Below, piece by piece: positions 1 through 10,090 of a stretch of 58,438 bases of DNA. Positions within the stretch are counted from its first letter, which is position 1; each line of letters opens with the position of its first letter. This DNA is from Gnetum montanum (lineage: Eukaryota; Streptophyta; Gnetopsida; Gnetales; Gnetaceae). Both the position numbers and the translations under genes were made by a program. Under the pieces are notes generated by a model that did no database searches, was not told the DNA's origin, and saw only the letters and a list, made by a program, of their open reading frames with translations. The DNA is taken from positions 256,751-315,188 of the forward strand of contig MNCI01002748.1 in the NCBI GenBank assembly GCA_015680685.1, in the 5' to 3' direction.

Positions 1-180
1 TCTCATCTCACTGTTCGTGTAATTGTAGCTCGTGTCCCGTGTAACATAAAGTTTTCATCTCATTCCGATGATATTTACATGTGTGTGTTTTGTGGAATTA
101 GTGCGGATTACATTTAACCCTTCTAGTGCCCACAAACACTTTAAGTGTGATTACACAAGGGCATAATAGGTTGAAACCTG

Positions 181-199
181 CTTTGGGGAGGACCCACTA
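181..199 (+). other. Conserved purine-rich motif, GA copy
   Basis: CTTTGGGGAGGACCCACTA, preceded by GGGCATAATAGG. Near-identical motifs lie at 35564-35582 (GE), 45991-46005 (GF) and, on the minus strand, about 10628-10645 (GC). Its core GGGGAGGA is a purine run. The role is unknown; an internal polypurine tract or an RNA processing or packaging signal are possible. Confidence 0.6.
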
Positions 200-521
200 G
201 TGTAATTTTGTTGTAATCTTCCTTAATTCTCTCACTTAAACACACAATTTTTGACCCTTACCTTAGTTTTTCATAAATTTCTTTCCCATTTATTAACCCT
301 CTAAACTTTAATGTTCCAATATTCCATTACATTCCCTTTTCTTCATAACCGTCAAAGTTTTAATTGTTAAATTCACATCCCTATCATTCAAAGTGCCTCT
401 CGAATTCATGTAATTACCCTTGGATCCATTAATCCTTGCTAATGTCCTCATTTTACACATTAATTTCAAGAACAATCATTCAAAATTCGGTTTCCTTCAG
501 GTGTCTCATTGCAGTTGGGCC

Positions 522-565
522 GAGATATCATGTACGCGATATCGCGTCCCCTGTTCCTATAAATA
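522..565 (+). promoter_or_regulatory. Internal promoter-like module (paired GATATC sites and TATA box)
   Basis: GATATC at 524-529 and at 538-543, 14 bp apart, followed by TATAAATA at 558-565. This is the same arrangement as the LTR promoters, except that the last half-site is 20 rather than 24 bp from the TATA box. It lies about 430 bp upstream of the 3' ORF start, so it could drive that ORF separately. It may instead be a remnant of a captured LTR piece. It is absent from the matching part of GF. Confidence 0.5.
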
Positions 566-974
566 GGAACCCCCGCCGCAACACTTAGCTTCATTTGGCA
601 TTCACGCGGGGGAGGGAATTTTTGAATTTTTTCTCTGCGACTTGCGCTTGAGTAACCCTTGCTTTTTCACCTATATCTCGTGTGCTGATACTCCAATTTG
701 AATTTCGTTTGAACCTGCTTGAATGCCGAAAAGTGCCTAACTTTTTTTGAAATTTTTCATCGCCCAAAGGACATCAATTAGGGTAGTTACTTCTAACATG
801 TAGAAAATTGTGCCACACATCATATAACCTTAAGTATACCGGGAGATTAAAACAAAAATCCGCCTAAGTCATAGGACCCATTATCATAATTTTCAGGCCG
901 ATCACACAATAACATAAGATCTTTAATTAAGGCAAGTAGTAAGGTATAACTTGATTTCCTAAACAACCTTACTA

Positions 975-3742
975 ATGTTGGCCCGTGTGATTGCAGATGG
1001 CCCCGAAANTATCCACATGAAGTCCACAATCGCTTTGGTGATTTTGGAACTCAACTTTGAATCTTTCGCAGAGTTCGCTCCTGAGGCTATGAGGGATCAC
1101 CTCAAAGGGTCTCCCTTATGGCCCGTCCTCTCTGAACAAGGTTCCTGGTACTTAGGAGAAACGTACCTATTTTGGCACAATAAAGAGCAAGGCACCACAT
1201 AAAACATTGGTGGTGTGACGGTGGATTTTTCTGCACAGGCGGTTTCGGAAGTGTTAAACCTTCCGAATTTGGGCCCCCATGTTGCTCGGTTATCCACCCG
1301 ATCAGACCCTGATGTGCGAAAGGACTGGCTAGAGAAGGCTTATGGTAGAGATAAGGCTTTTGGTGAGCTAATCACGGAAGAGCGAGTCTATTTTAAAATT
1401 GGGACCTATCACCTCTTCCCCACAAATGCTTAAAGAGAATATCAACGTATGCAGCAAGAGGATGTGCAGTGTTGATGGGAAAGGTTAATGCTAACCTTCC
1501 TCATCTATATTTGACGGAGATCCTAAGGCGATTCGAAGAATGGAAGACAGGAAAAATGGCACTCCCTTTTCCTTGTCTTATCAGAAAACTGTGCCATCGG
1601 GCTGGGATTCGGGGATATACAAACGATGTCCTTCGAAAAGCCCAAAACACTTCTTATGCTGAATTGTTAAAGGCGCCAGCTCCAAGAAAGAGCACTGGCG
1701 AAGAGTTGGGACCTGATGAAGAAGATGAAGAACAAATGACTGGACCTCCTGCAACTCAACTTGCAGGACCCAGTCAACCTCCAGTCACAGGTCCCAGCCA
1801 ACAACAAGAAGCAGGGCCTGGTACAGGCCAGGATTAGCCACCGCCGCAAGACTATAGACAGTCAATGAGCCATTTGAGGGCTATTGCTGAGACGATCAAT
1901 TGGGGAAGTCGTGATGACACCAATCTCTTCCATGTCATCGATGATGCCAACCAGCCTACGATTTTGATAGATCGCACAAGGGGTGAGTTGTCAATGCAAA
2001 CAGGAGGAGGGGAAAGCAGATGGTCACAACAGATCTCTGGAAACACGACATCTTTCCAAGTTCAATTAGAGACTGGTGAAGGGGCCACTGTGGTGGTCAT
2101 GCAACACCAGGATGCCACGGGAGCAGCTGAGGTGGTCACTAACCACATCAAGGAGTCCTTTAATGTACCTGTTGTGCCACCGGCAGATCTTTCAGGAGCA
2201 TAGGATGCTCAAACCATTGCTGGAACCTCAATGACTCCTGCTGAACATGAGGATGTATTGGACAAATTGCTTCAAACAAGACAAGTTTTAACGTCCCTGT
2301 TTGACATCCCCCAGGATGTAATGGCAATTCAGTCAGACCTCATTTAGAAAAAGGGGAAACTGGTCATATCTGAAGTAAGGGCTGAGCATGCTGAGGCTGA
2401 AGTGCAGAAATTACAAGAGCAGCTCATCGCCTTACAAGTAGCACAGCGGGATCCCTTGCGATTGGTTCCCGTAGACCAGTTAGACAATTTTAAAATCGAG
2501 CAACTAACCAAATTAATTGCAGAAAATAAGAAGGTGGCAGAAGAAAAGGAGACGGCCACTTGGGATGCCTCCACAGCAAAGGCGCAAACTCATGTGCATC
2601 TTAAGGCACTCAAGGCCTTGCAGGAAGAGAATGAGCAGTTGGTTGCAGATAACCTTCGGTTGACTTCTATGGAGAAGCAAAAGAATGTTCTCGATGAGCA
2701 CTTTCATCGGCTATGAGAACAATTCATTCAAGTCAACCAAGACGTAAGCCGTTTAGCCTGAGAAAATCAAACCCTCTCAATGGAGGAGGTGTGCGCTATT
2801 CGACAGAAATCAGCCATCGAGATTAGTGCGTGGAAAAATGAGACTAAACGACATGAGAAGCTAAAGGAGCACTTCCGTGATCAGGTGGGGATGTATAAAT
2901 AGCTCCTGGAGAAGGAGATCCAAATGGCCAAAGCTCAAATTAACAGCATCAGTGCCCAGCACACTAATTGGGGGGCCATTGTGGACACTTATGCCTATGC
3001 CCACCAGGCGGAAATTAAGAACCGGGACCTGCAGATCTAGGACTTAACTGAATACATGGAGTTGGCCAACCTTCGATATGCCAACCTGGCCATGTTAACA
3101 GCAAGATGCCCGAGGTTAGAGCACGAGCAGTAGGTAGCTTCCACCTACATCAAATATGAAGCAGAATTTGCAGAGCGAAAGAAGTTGGCTGAAAAATTAG
3201 ATGTTACAAATTCTGAACTCTCGGTGGTAAAAGAAATCTATCAAGGACAGAAAGATGTGGCAACCGACTTGGCTCATCGGCTGACAGAACTTCATGAATA
3301 CAAAGACAGAGCCAGAGCCTACGAAGAGGAACGACGGGTGTTTGCGGCATGGTACGTCAAAGCTAATCAGATGTTCCCGCAACTACCCTGTCCGTGGGAA
3401 GTGCCGACTCCATCAACCATTGGAGCATCCGCATGGACGACACAAGACCCTCGGACCGAAGAGGAGAAGCTCCAGGCTATTCTTCAGTGTCATCAATCTT
3501 CAAAACTTGGAGCACATGATAAAGGGAAAGCACCCATGGAGGAGCCACAGCCACCAGGACCTACAAGAATTCCACATTTTTGTAGTAGTAGCATTTTTTC
3601 TCTGTGTTGTTTCTTCCCACACTCTGGCATTCGTCCATTTCTTTTCCTAGTTAATAATCCCATACCTAGCCACTGTGGAATCACTGAAGCTTGTTCTCCT
3701 TGCAACTCGAGGATGAGTTTTTATTCAGTCGTGGGGGTATGA
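975..3742 (+). pseudogene. Decayed 3' ORF of GA: N-terminal plant-transposon-like domain plus long coiled coil
   Basis: The likely original start is the ATG at 997 (MAPK...), matching the GF copy at 46330. Here an ambiguous base at 1009 and a frame change break it. The frame read from 975 to 1433 contains VSEVLNLPN and KDWLEKAYG, recalling the 'putative plant transposon protein' domain encoded downstream of pol in Athila-type elements; it has an in-frame TAA at 1200. After a frameshift, one frame stays aligned from 1469 to 3742. It holds a Pro/Gln-rich hinge (about 1680-1840), then a Glu/Lys/Gln-rich heptad-like coiled coil (about 2350-3340) and a conserved tail with QLPCPWEVPTPS. That frame has eight in-frame stops: TAG at 1835, 2201, 2345, 2900, 3038 and 3131, and TGA at 2714 and 2759. 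It has no further frameshift and runs into the TGA that opens the LTR. The product's function is unknown; env-like proteins occupy this position in some relatives, but no membrane segment is evident. Confidence 0.7.
3731..3739 (+). other. GA polypurine tract
   Basis: GTGGGGGTA lies immediately before the LTR start TGATGAG. The same string, within one base, precedes the 3' LTRs of GE and GF and, on the minus strand, of GC. It primes plus-strand DNA synthesis in LTR retrotransposons. Confidence 0.8.
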
Positions 3743-3764
3743 TGAGACGCGGTTTGCGTCGGCT

Positions 3765-3812
3765 GCGATATCACATACGCGATATCGCAGTCCCCCGCCA
3801 TGTCTATAAATA
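3765..3812 (+). promoter_or_regulatory. LTR core promoter: near-palindromic double GATATC site and TATA box
   Basis: GATATC at 3767-3772 and 3781-3786 (14 bp apart) form a near-perfect 24-bp palindrome: arms GCGATATC and GATATCGC around an 8-bp centre. TATAAATA starts at 3805, 24 bp after the start of the second half-site. Transcription would start shortly downstream. Confidence 0.65.
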
Positions 3813-4210
3813 AGAGGCGGCTCTCCCTTATTCGGGATCCCAGTTTTAGTATAGCGAAGCTTTGGCAGTTTGATCCCTCCAGAGTTATAATTTTCCCGTG
3901 TCTGCCTGCAATGTGGTGAATGTGATTGTATGGTGTCTTTATTCGAGTGTGTCGTACTTGGATATGCACATGACCGGCAATAAAGATCGAGATTACTTCA
4001 TCATTGCAGCATTCACTTAGTTTATTTTTTGTTATTTATTTCATGTTATTTATTGCTTTCATAGCACGGTGGGAGTATGACTTAGCTACGAGCATCTACG
4101 GGTGTTTATGGCTAGTTAAGGAATTGGTTACTCATCACGATTAGTCTCTCACCCTTAAACTCCTAGAAGCGGAACGAGTACAACTTGGTTACGAGCATTT
4201 AAGTGTGACT

Positions 4211-4312
4211 GCTTGGTAGCCCAGTGGTGTAGCTAGGGGGATCTACGCTTGGTAACCCAGTGGCGTATTTGGGGTCTACGCTTGGTAATCCCAGTGGCGT
4301 ACCTAGGCCTAT
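4211..4312 (+). repeat. Short tandem repeats in GA LTR U5
   Basis: Three diverged units of 33-36 bp start at 4211, 4247 and 4280, each opening GCTTGGTA and containing CCAGTGG; a partial fourth starts at 4313. Related GCTTGGTAACCCAG blocks occur in the other LTRs of the group. Confidence 0.7.
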
Positions 4313-4675
4313 GCTTGGTAGTCCCGGTGGCAGTCGTGCATGAAGTCCAAGATGTGTACGGTTGATCAAGGAATCGGTTGCTCGTCGCACTTAGGCTATA
4401 TTAGATTTTCTTACCCTTTTCCTCTTAGCTTAGCTTAGTTAGTATTATTTTCCACTGCCTTCAGGAGTAGCATTAGATTAGAACACATCATACACCTCAT
4501 CTAGACTAAACCATATGTGACATATGCAAAACTAGTCTAGATGGGAAGACAGCGAACTGCGACCTAAGGCTAACTATCTAGATACCACAACTAGTCCATC
4601 TGCGGAGTACGACCGGATCGCGCGTGCGACACTGGTTTCGTATGGTTGAGTGTAGGGGTACCTCACCACTCATCA

Positions 4676-6448
4676 GATGGTATGCAAGGATCAGGATGTC
4701 ATCCTTCATGGATATATTCATTGGTCCATATGGTTGTTGGAGTGTTAATTGGTGGCCCTAATGAAGTGACACGAGGAATTGGGTTTGAGGAGAAGGATGC
4801 ACCACAGTGTTGGACTTGTGCTGAGTTGGAGAATGCAGTGGCCTTGGAACTGTGTTGTCCCTTCCTATGGTCATGTCTAAAGAAGGGGAACCTTTGATGT
4901 TGAGGAGGCCTCTCACTATTGTTGACAATAGTAGCACGAGTAACATTCATGGGTTGTTGCTATGGTGCAGACACTTCAGGAATAGTTGGTGGCAATGTAG
5001 AAGGAGTGAAAGGATGAAAATGTTGAAATTTAGGAGAAGTGTAAGGTACACAAGGTGGTGGTTGTGTTGAGGACATGGGCTGATAGTCTTGAGGAGAATG
5101 ATAATGTGGTAAGATAGAGTATGTTGACCCAGTTGGGAAAATAGGATGTTGGACTAGATAAGCATTTGGATTCAGATGATACGAAGGGTGTCTCTAGTTT
5201 AGAGATGGCTTCCCCCACGACTGGGAGTGTTGCCACTATGATCGAACATAGTATCTCTGTATGAACTCTGGGTGTAACGTGCTTCCCCAATGCTCATATA
5301 AATGTAACAATATTGGCCATTGTCCCTTGGGGTGATCATACAGGAAAATGTTGCATTCATACGTATGATTGGTAGTTGAGCTCTTATTTTCCTCATCCCT
5401 TCTTTCTGATTGTCTAATGATATTTTGTCCTACTTCTTGGGTTGTCAAAACTCTATCTCTAATAATATTGATATATTCTCTACACTTTTTATGCATCCAT
5501 TCTAGCATCTTATTGATATTTTCCTCAATTTCATCTAATGATTGTTGTACTAGCAAAGATGATTCTTCCTCCTTGAGATGGGTTGATTTCTCCTGTTTGT
5601 GATTATGGACCTCTGTTAAGTTGAGATTTTGGTCCCGTTGACATTTTTCAACACTCTCCCATCTAGCCATTACTCCTTCTTCTTTTGCTACCCGCTTAAT
5701 AAGCTCTTGGAATTGATGGGTTTGTAGTTTGTATAATTGACCTTGGGCATACATCCCTAGGGTCTCTCTTGTTTCATTACAAAGCTCATCAATGATATCG
5801 TACATTAGCCTTTCCTTGGAGAACTCATGGCATGGACAGTTGTTTAACAGTGCATAATATCTTTTTAAGGCCATGTCCAAGGGTTCATGTTGTGCTTGTT
5901 TCCACTCTTGGATTTTTTTCCTCAAGGCCGACACTTTTGCGTAGGTTTGATATATTTCGTTAAAGAGTTCTACCATTGTTGGCCAACGTCGAATTGAATT
6001 TGGTTTTAACGATCTATACCATACTTTTGCTTGGCTAATGAGTATCATAAGAAAGAGCTTGAGTTTTTTCCAACCATTATCAATGTTGTTCCATGCACAA
6101 AGCATCATAGAAGGCTTGTAAATGTTGTTGCAGATCTAAATCATAGCCTCCTAAGAAATTGGGAAAGTTGTTTAAATCGAGCCTAGGTAGGCAACTCTCT
6201 TTACGATCCCTACGAGAGATTCGAATAGCCTCTTGTATTTGCATTAGGTTTTTAGTGGACAATAGGGGTTCATTGTCATTGAGTAAGTTATGCTTTCATG
6301 CGTTGGGATGATGCTGCCTTCATTTATGTTTATAAGAAACCCCCACCTCAGATTGCATACTCCAGTCTTCATTGTCATATAATTTATTAGTTCTCCAAAG
6401 AATTGCCTCACTAGATGTGGCGTTATCGTAGTCTTCTAGGAGAGGCAT
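4676..6448 (-). pseudogene. GB gag polyprotein, decayed
   Basis: Gag packages element RNA into virus-like particles. The start is the ATG at 6448 (MPLLEDYDNAT), placed like the gag start of GF. A stop follows after about 40 codons and a frame change lies near 6100. The longest clean stretch is 6108-5236 (290 codons). Its first ~150 residues are the Retrotrans_gag core, with WYRSLKPNSIRRWPTMVELF, YQTYAKVSALRKKIQEWKQ and RETLGMYAQGQL. A Lys/Glu-rich helical region follows. The knuckle at the end, CNIFLYDHPKGQWP, has lost two cysteines of the group pattern CX2CX3HX4C. A Pro/Thr-rich tail in another frame (4950-4699) matches GF gag 3' of its knuckle. Confidence 0.75.
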
Positions 6449-6568
6449 GGTTGTGAAATTATGTGTGTATTTGCATGTGACTTTTTGTAACTATTTCTTC
6501 CTAAAAGATATATTATTAATTCCTATACAGTGACCTTGTATGATATAACTAATCTAGATAACTAGCAC

Positions 6569-6589
6569 CGTCCCCAAAAATGGCACCAA
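6569..6589 (-). other. GB primer binding site (tRNA-Asp type, degenerate)
   Basis: The minus strand reads TTGGTGCCATTTTTGGGGAC directly after the LTR end. It is a diverged form of TGGCGCCGTTGCCGGGG, the complement of the plant tRNA-Asp 3' end that is intact in GH. Confidence 0.7.
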
Positions 6590-7410
6590 TGATGAGTGGC
6601 AAGGTACCTCTACACTCAACCATACGAATACGAGTGCTTCACGTACGATCCAATTGAACTTCGTAGATAGACTAGTTGTGGTATCTAGATAGTTACTCAT
6701 AGATCGTAGTTCATTTTCTTCCCACCTGGACTAGTATTAGCTTTGTCAGGTATAGTTTAGTCTAGAGTGAGGTGTATGATGTGTTCCTACACTAATGCTA
6801 CTCCTGGGTATGATGGGAAATAATATTAACTAAGCTAGGAGAGAGAGGGTGAGAGAGAATCTAAACTAGCCTAAGTGTGATGAGCATCCATTCCTTAATC
6901 ATCTGTACACATCTTGGACCTCATGCATGAATACCATTGGGATTACCAAGCGCATGGCCTAAGTACGCTACTAGGTTACCAAGTAGTCACACTTGAATGC
7001 TCGTGATTAAGTCGTACTCATTTCATGTTACTAGGAGGTAAGGGTGAAGAGATATTAACTAAGAAAGCATTAAATAAAAATTAAATAAATAATTAAGCTA
7101 AGTGGATGTTGCAATGATGAAGTAGTCTCGATCTTTATTTCCAGTCATGTGCATGTCCAAGTACATCACACTCGAATAAGGATGCCATACAATTACAATC
7201 ACCACATTACGAGCATCCATTGGGAGAAAAGGGTTGAGAGGAAAAACTGACAAAAAGTCCCTACCTTAATACTAAAACCTAAATCTAACCAAATCTTCCT
7301 ACCTCTTATTTATAGATGAGGAGACAGACCGTAATATCGTGTATCTGATATCATGTCTAGGCTGCGATATCGTGGATGCGATATCGTAGCCAATAATTCA
7401 TGACTCATCA
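6590..7410 (-). repeat. GB 5' LTR (821 bp)
   Basis: On the minus strand it opens TGATGAG (7410) and closes CTCATCA (6590). Half-sites lie at plus coordinates 7380-7385, 7366-7371, 7347-7352 and 7333-7338. The TATA box is 7314-7307, 24 bp from the nearest half-site. The flank outside (7411-7415) is TTGAG. Confidence 0.85.
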
Positions 7411-8995
7411 TTGAGGGATTTAGAGAATGATCCTATTGATAGGTATGGTAATATTATTAAGAAATAATGCAATTTTAGAAGATCTTCATGTATGACTTCA
7501 CTACTCAACCATTCTAATTTGAGAAATGGTAAACAATATTAGTTAGTTGATGCCTAGGATAATAATTTTAATTTTCTATTTAAGCTATCTTCTAGTACAT
7601 TATTTCTACAAATGGATAACTATGGTGGAGATAACTAGAATAAATATGTTTTCCCTTATTTGTTATTACTTACTGTAGGAAGAAGTTTTGAGGTTATAGA
7701 GTTGAGCTTTGTAGTAGATCACATGCACAAGGATATCAATGAAAGCTTTAGAATACTATTAATGGCTATGAGAAAAAAAAAGGACATATATTTATTATTA
7801 GAAGTTATGCATATGTATTATGTTATAGAGATATATAGTGAAAGAAAATACACCCCATATTATATTGATGTGGTATATGGCTTCAAGGGATACCTAGAAT
7901 AATACATATCAAATCAAGTAAACAATATTTATGAAACATAGCATATTCATTATATTAAATTCTACCTTCAGAAGGATATTCCTATGATGATTTGTAAAAG
8001 ACATATTAGGTACAAAAACTCATCTAAATTATTTCAATTATAAAAATCCATAAATGGACATCTAAATATTCCTATAGGTGAACCAAAAATCTTGGAGATA
8101 CAATTTAATCATACTAAGTATATAACATGATTACAGATTTCATTAGATCCCACATACAAACATGGAATAATGAGATGAAAGATCTTTAGATAAATGATAA
8201 GATACAATAGAGAAAAAAAATTAATTATTAGAACATAGTTTTAGCAAATTTGCATGCTTTTTATGAGATAATATTGTGTAGGAATGTAACTACAAAAGAT
8301 GTTTGGCCAAGAATAATTCAACAAGATATTCTAGGTCTAGGATGCAAAAATGATGAAGTTTAGGTTAAGGAACAAGTAGATGCATATGTTAGCTTATAGA
8401 AAAAGAAGCTAAAGAGGTCATTAATCCATTTTTTAATATAAAAAATTGAATGATGATGTTGGTGGGGCTAGGAAAAGGAAATGAAGTTCACATTATATGG
8501 TTGGATAGTGCTAGAAATATAGAATTCAAGGGAAAACTATAAATAATATAACAATCGACTAGTTCACAAGTAAATCAAGAGTAAAGGAAAAATGGATGGA
8601 TTGTAAATAGATATATAAGGAAAAAGATATCAAGGTTAGAATCATGTCACCTAACTCTATGGTTTACACATAGATTAACAAAATAGGAAATGAAAAAAAT
8701 ATGAAATTGAATAATAATAATAAAAAAACAATCAAAGACATGTTATGATGGAATGAAAATGAAATTGAATAGACTACTTTTCAAAATACATAATAGCAAC
8801 TATAAGTTTTCTTTAATTCTTTTGGAATTTGACTTATTTATAAATAAATATTTATTTGTACTTTCTTGATGTTAAAATGATATGAATTATTTTTTAATAT
8901 GATTGATTATAGTACAAAGGTAAACATAATACCATGTATATTAATATATAATTGATTCTCAATGTCAATTATTTTGTGATTTTATTATTAAGTAT
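7411..8995. other. AT-rich DNA without a recognisable gene
   Basis: Very AT-rich. The longest reading frame, 7660-7902 (+), encodes 80 residues (IYSERKYTPYYIDVVYG near its end) and continues as stop-broken frames to about 8150. I do not recognise it; it may be an old transposon protein. The segment ends at the AGTAT target copy (8991-8995) of GC. Confidence 0.5.
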
Positions 8996-9831
8996 TGATG
9001 AGCGGCTAGGTACCCCTACGCCCAAACATACGAATACAGGCATTTACGTGTGATCCAGTCGAACTCCAAGGATTAAGTGCTTATTCGCTTACAAAGAACA
9101 AGGATGGGTTATGCAATCATTGTCTTCCCAATCTTACTTCTAAGGCACAATTGTATGGTTAAGTAATCTTGAGGTATATGATTTTTATGATTTTTATGTT
9201 TTATGTTCTTGGTGCCTAAAGTGGAGAAATGAAATAATTTAATAACTCATTTGATTTAACTAGTTAACTATTCTCTAACTAGTTCTAACACCAGCATCCA
9301 TTCCCACTTGCCAGACACATCCTGAACTAGTGTAACACTACTAGGATTACCAAATGCTACTCGTTACTGGGTTACCAAGTGTTCCACGTATGCTCGAAGT
9401 GGTTGTACTGAGTGTGCTAATTTGTTGATAATTATCAATTCAATAGAAATAACATTAATTAACTAATGAGAGTAGAAAATAATAGTAAATAACATTTAAA
9501 TGAAATAACTAACCTATTCTGAATGTTGCAAGGTTTATCACAAAGTTCATCTTTATTTCTAGACACAAGGTGTGCTCAGGTACAGAATGCTCAAATAAAG
9601 ATCTGTTCACTTTATGACTCCTACTACAGACACTCAAAAATAATTCTAACTCTAGAAAGGAAAAACTGCAAGAGTTCAACTAAGGGACTAAGAAAACTAA
9701 CCGCAAAACCAAGTGCCCCTGTCTCCTATTTAAAGGCGACGAGACAAGTTCCAATATTGCATGTCTAATATCACTTTGGCATCTCTGATATCATGTATCT
9801 GATATCAAGGGTATAATATTGTGACTCATCA
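8996..9831 (-). repeat. GC 3' LTR (836 bp)
   Basis: Bounded by TGATGAG at 8996 and ACTCATCA ending at 9831 on the plus strand; the PPT is adjacent at 9832. On the minus strand, half-sites at 9772 and 9758 are 14 bp apart and TTTAAATA starts at 9734, 24 bp on. The flank 8991-8995 is AGTAT. Confidence 0.9.
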
Positions 9832-9840
9832 TACCCCCAT
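9832..9840 (-). other. GC polypurine tract
   Basis: The minus strand reads ATGGGGGTA immediately before the 3' LTR, as in GE (36330-36338). Confidence 0.8.
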
Positions 9841-10046
9841 GGCTAAATGAAAACTCATCCTCAAGTTGCTTACAAAATATTGGGAAGGTATGAGATTATT
9901 GACTAAACGACAACTGACAATGACATGGAATGACAGACTCAAAGTGCCCAGTGAATGGATTGACAAACATATTATAGCATTGGTGTTCATAACCATTGTG
10001 GTGAACATTGTACATAGATGACATCCAAATCCTCATTTGATAGCTT

Positions 10047-10051
<5 letters not shown>

Positions 10052-10087
<36 letters not shown>
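10052..10087 (+). repeat. (AG)n microsatellite
   Basis: An uninterrupted AG dinucleotide run of about 18 units within the GC 3' non-coding region. The matching part of GE (about 36121-36145) has a short CT-rich stretch on the other strand. Confidence 0.9.

Positions 10088-10090
<3 letters not shown>

Larger units (their letters stand above)
1..996 (+). other. GA 3' internal non-coding region
   Basis: No convincing ORF. It holds two blocks also found in GF: a GTGTGTGTTTTGTGGA stretch near 84-99 (GF near 45890) and the motif CTTTGGGGAGGACCCACTA at 181-199. At 524-565 it has a promoter-like module resembling the LTR U3. The start of the 3' ORF follows at about 997. Confidence 0.6.
1..4675 (+). 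mobile_element. GA: 3' half of an Athila-like Ty3/gypsy LTR retrotransposon
   Basis: Contains, in order, a 3' internal non-coding region, a long decayed 3' ORF, a polypurine tract and a 3' LTR (TGATGAG to CTCATCA). The 5' LTR, gag and pol lie outside the window if they exist. The first ~1 kb matches the 3' internal region of element GF (about 45790-46340). The outer LTR end abuts the gag region of the oppositely oriented element GB, so GA probably inserted into GB; the five bases GATGG after 4675 would then be one target-site copy. Assignment to the Athila-like group rests on the 3' ORF and on the tRNA-Asp primer sites of sister elements. Confidence 0.85.
3740..4675 (+). repeat. GA 3' LTR (936 bp)
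   Basis: It begins TGATGAG and ends CTCATCA, a 7-bp terminal inverted repeat shared by the group. U3 is short: half-sites at 3767 and 3781, then TATAAATA at 3805. A polyadenylation-type AATAAA lies near 3980. U5 holds short tandem repeats at 4211-4312 and ends in the conserved GTAGGGGTACCT block. Confidence 0.88.
4676..7410 (-). mobile_element. GB: 5' half of an Athila-like Ty3/gypsy element
   Basis: Read on the minus strand: LTR (7410-6590), degenerate tRNA-Asp PBS, gag (6448-4676). Sequence then stops abruptly at the outer end of GA's 3' LTR, so the rest of GB probably lies beyond GA, left of the window. Its gag most resembles that of GF, including the start MPLLEDYDNAT (GF: MSLSQDYDNAT). 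Confidence 0.8.

Noticed and set aside
1469-3742. A reassigned or read-through TAG codon in the 3' ORF
   Set aside because: TGA stops occur as well, the element is otherwise decayed, and C-to-T decay at CAG and CGA explains all of them without new biology.
4211-4312. A CRISPR-like array
   Set aside because: The units are adjacent and diverged without unique spacers, and they lie in a plant LTR.
4199-4390. A repeated peptide (GLPSVDP, TTGLPS) on the minus strand
   Set aside because: It is the shadow of the U5 tandem repeats in the GA LTR.
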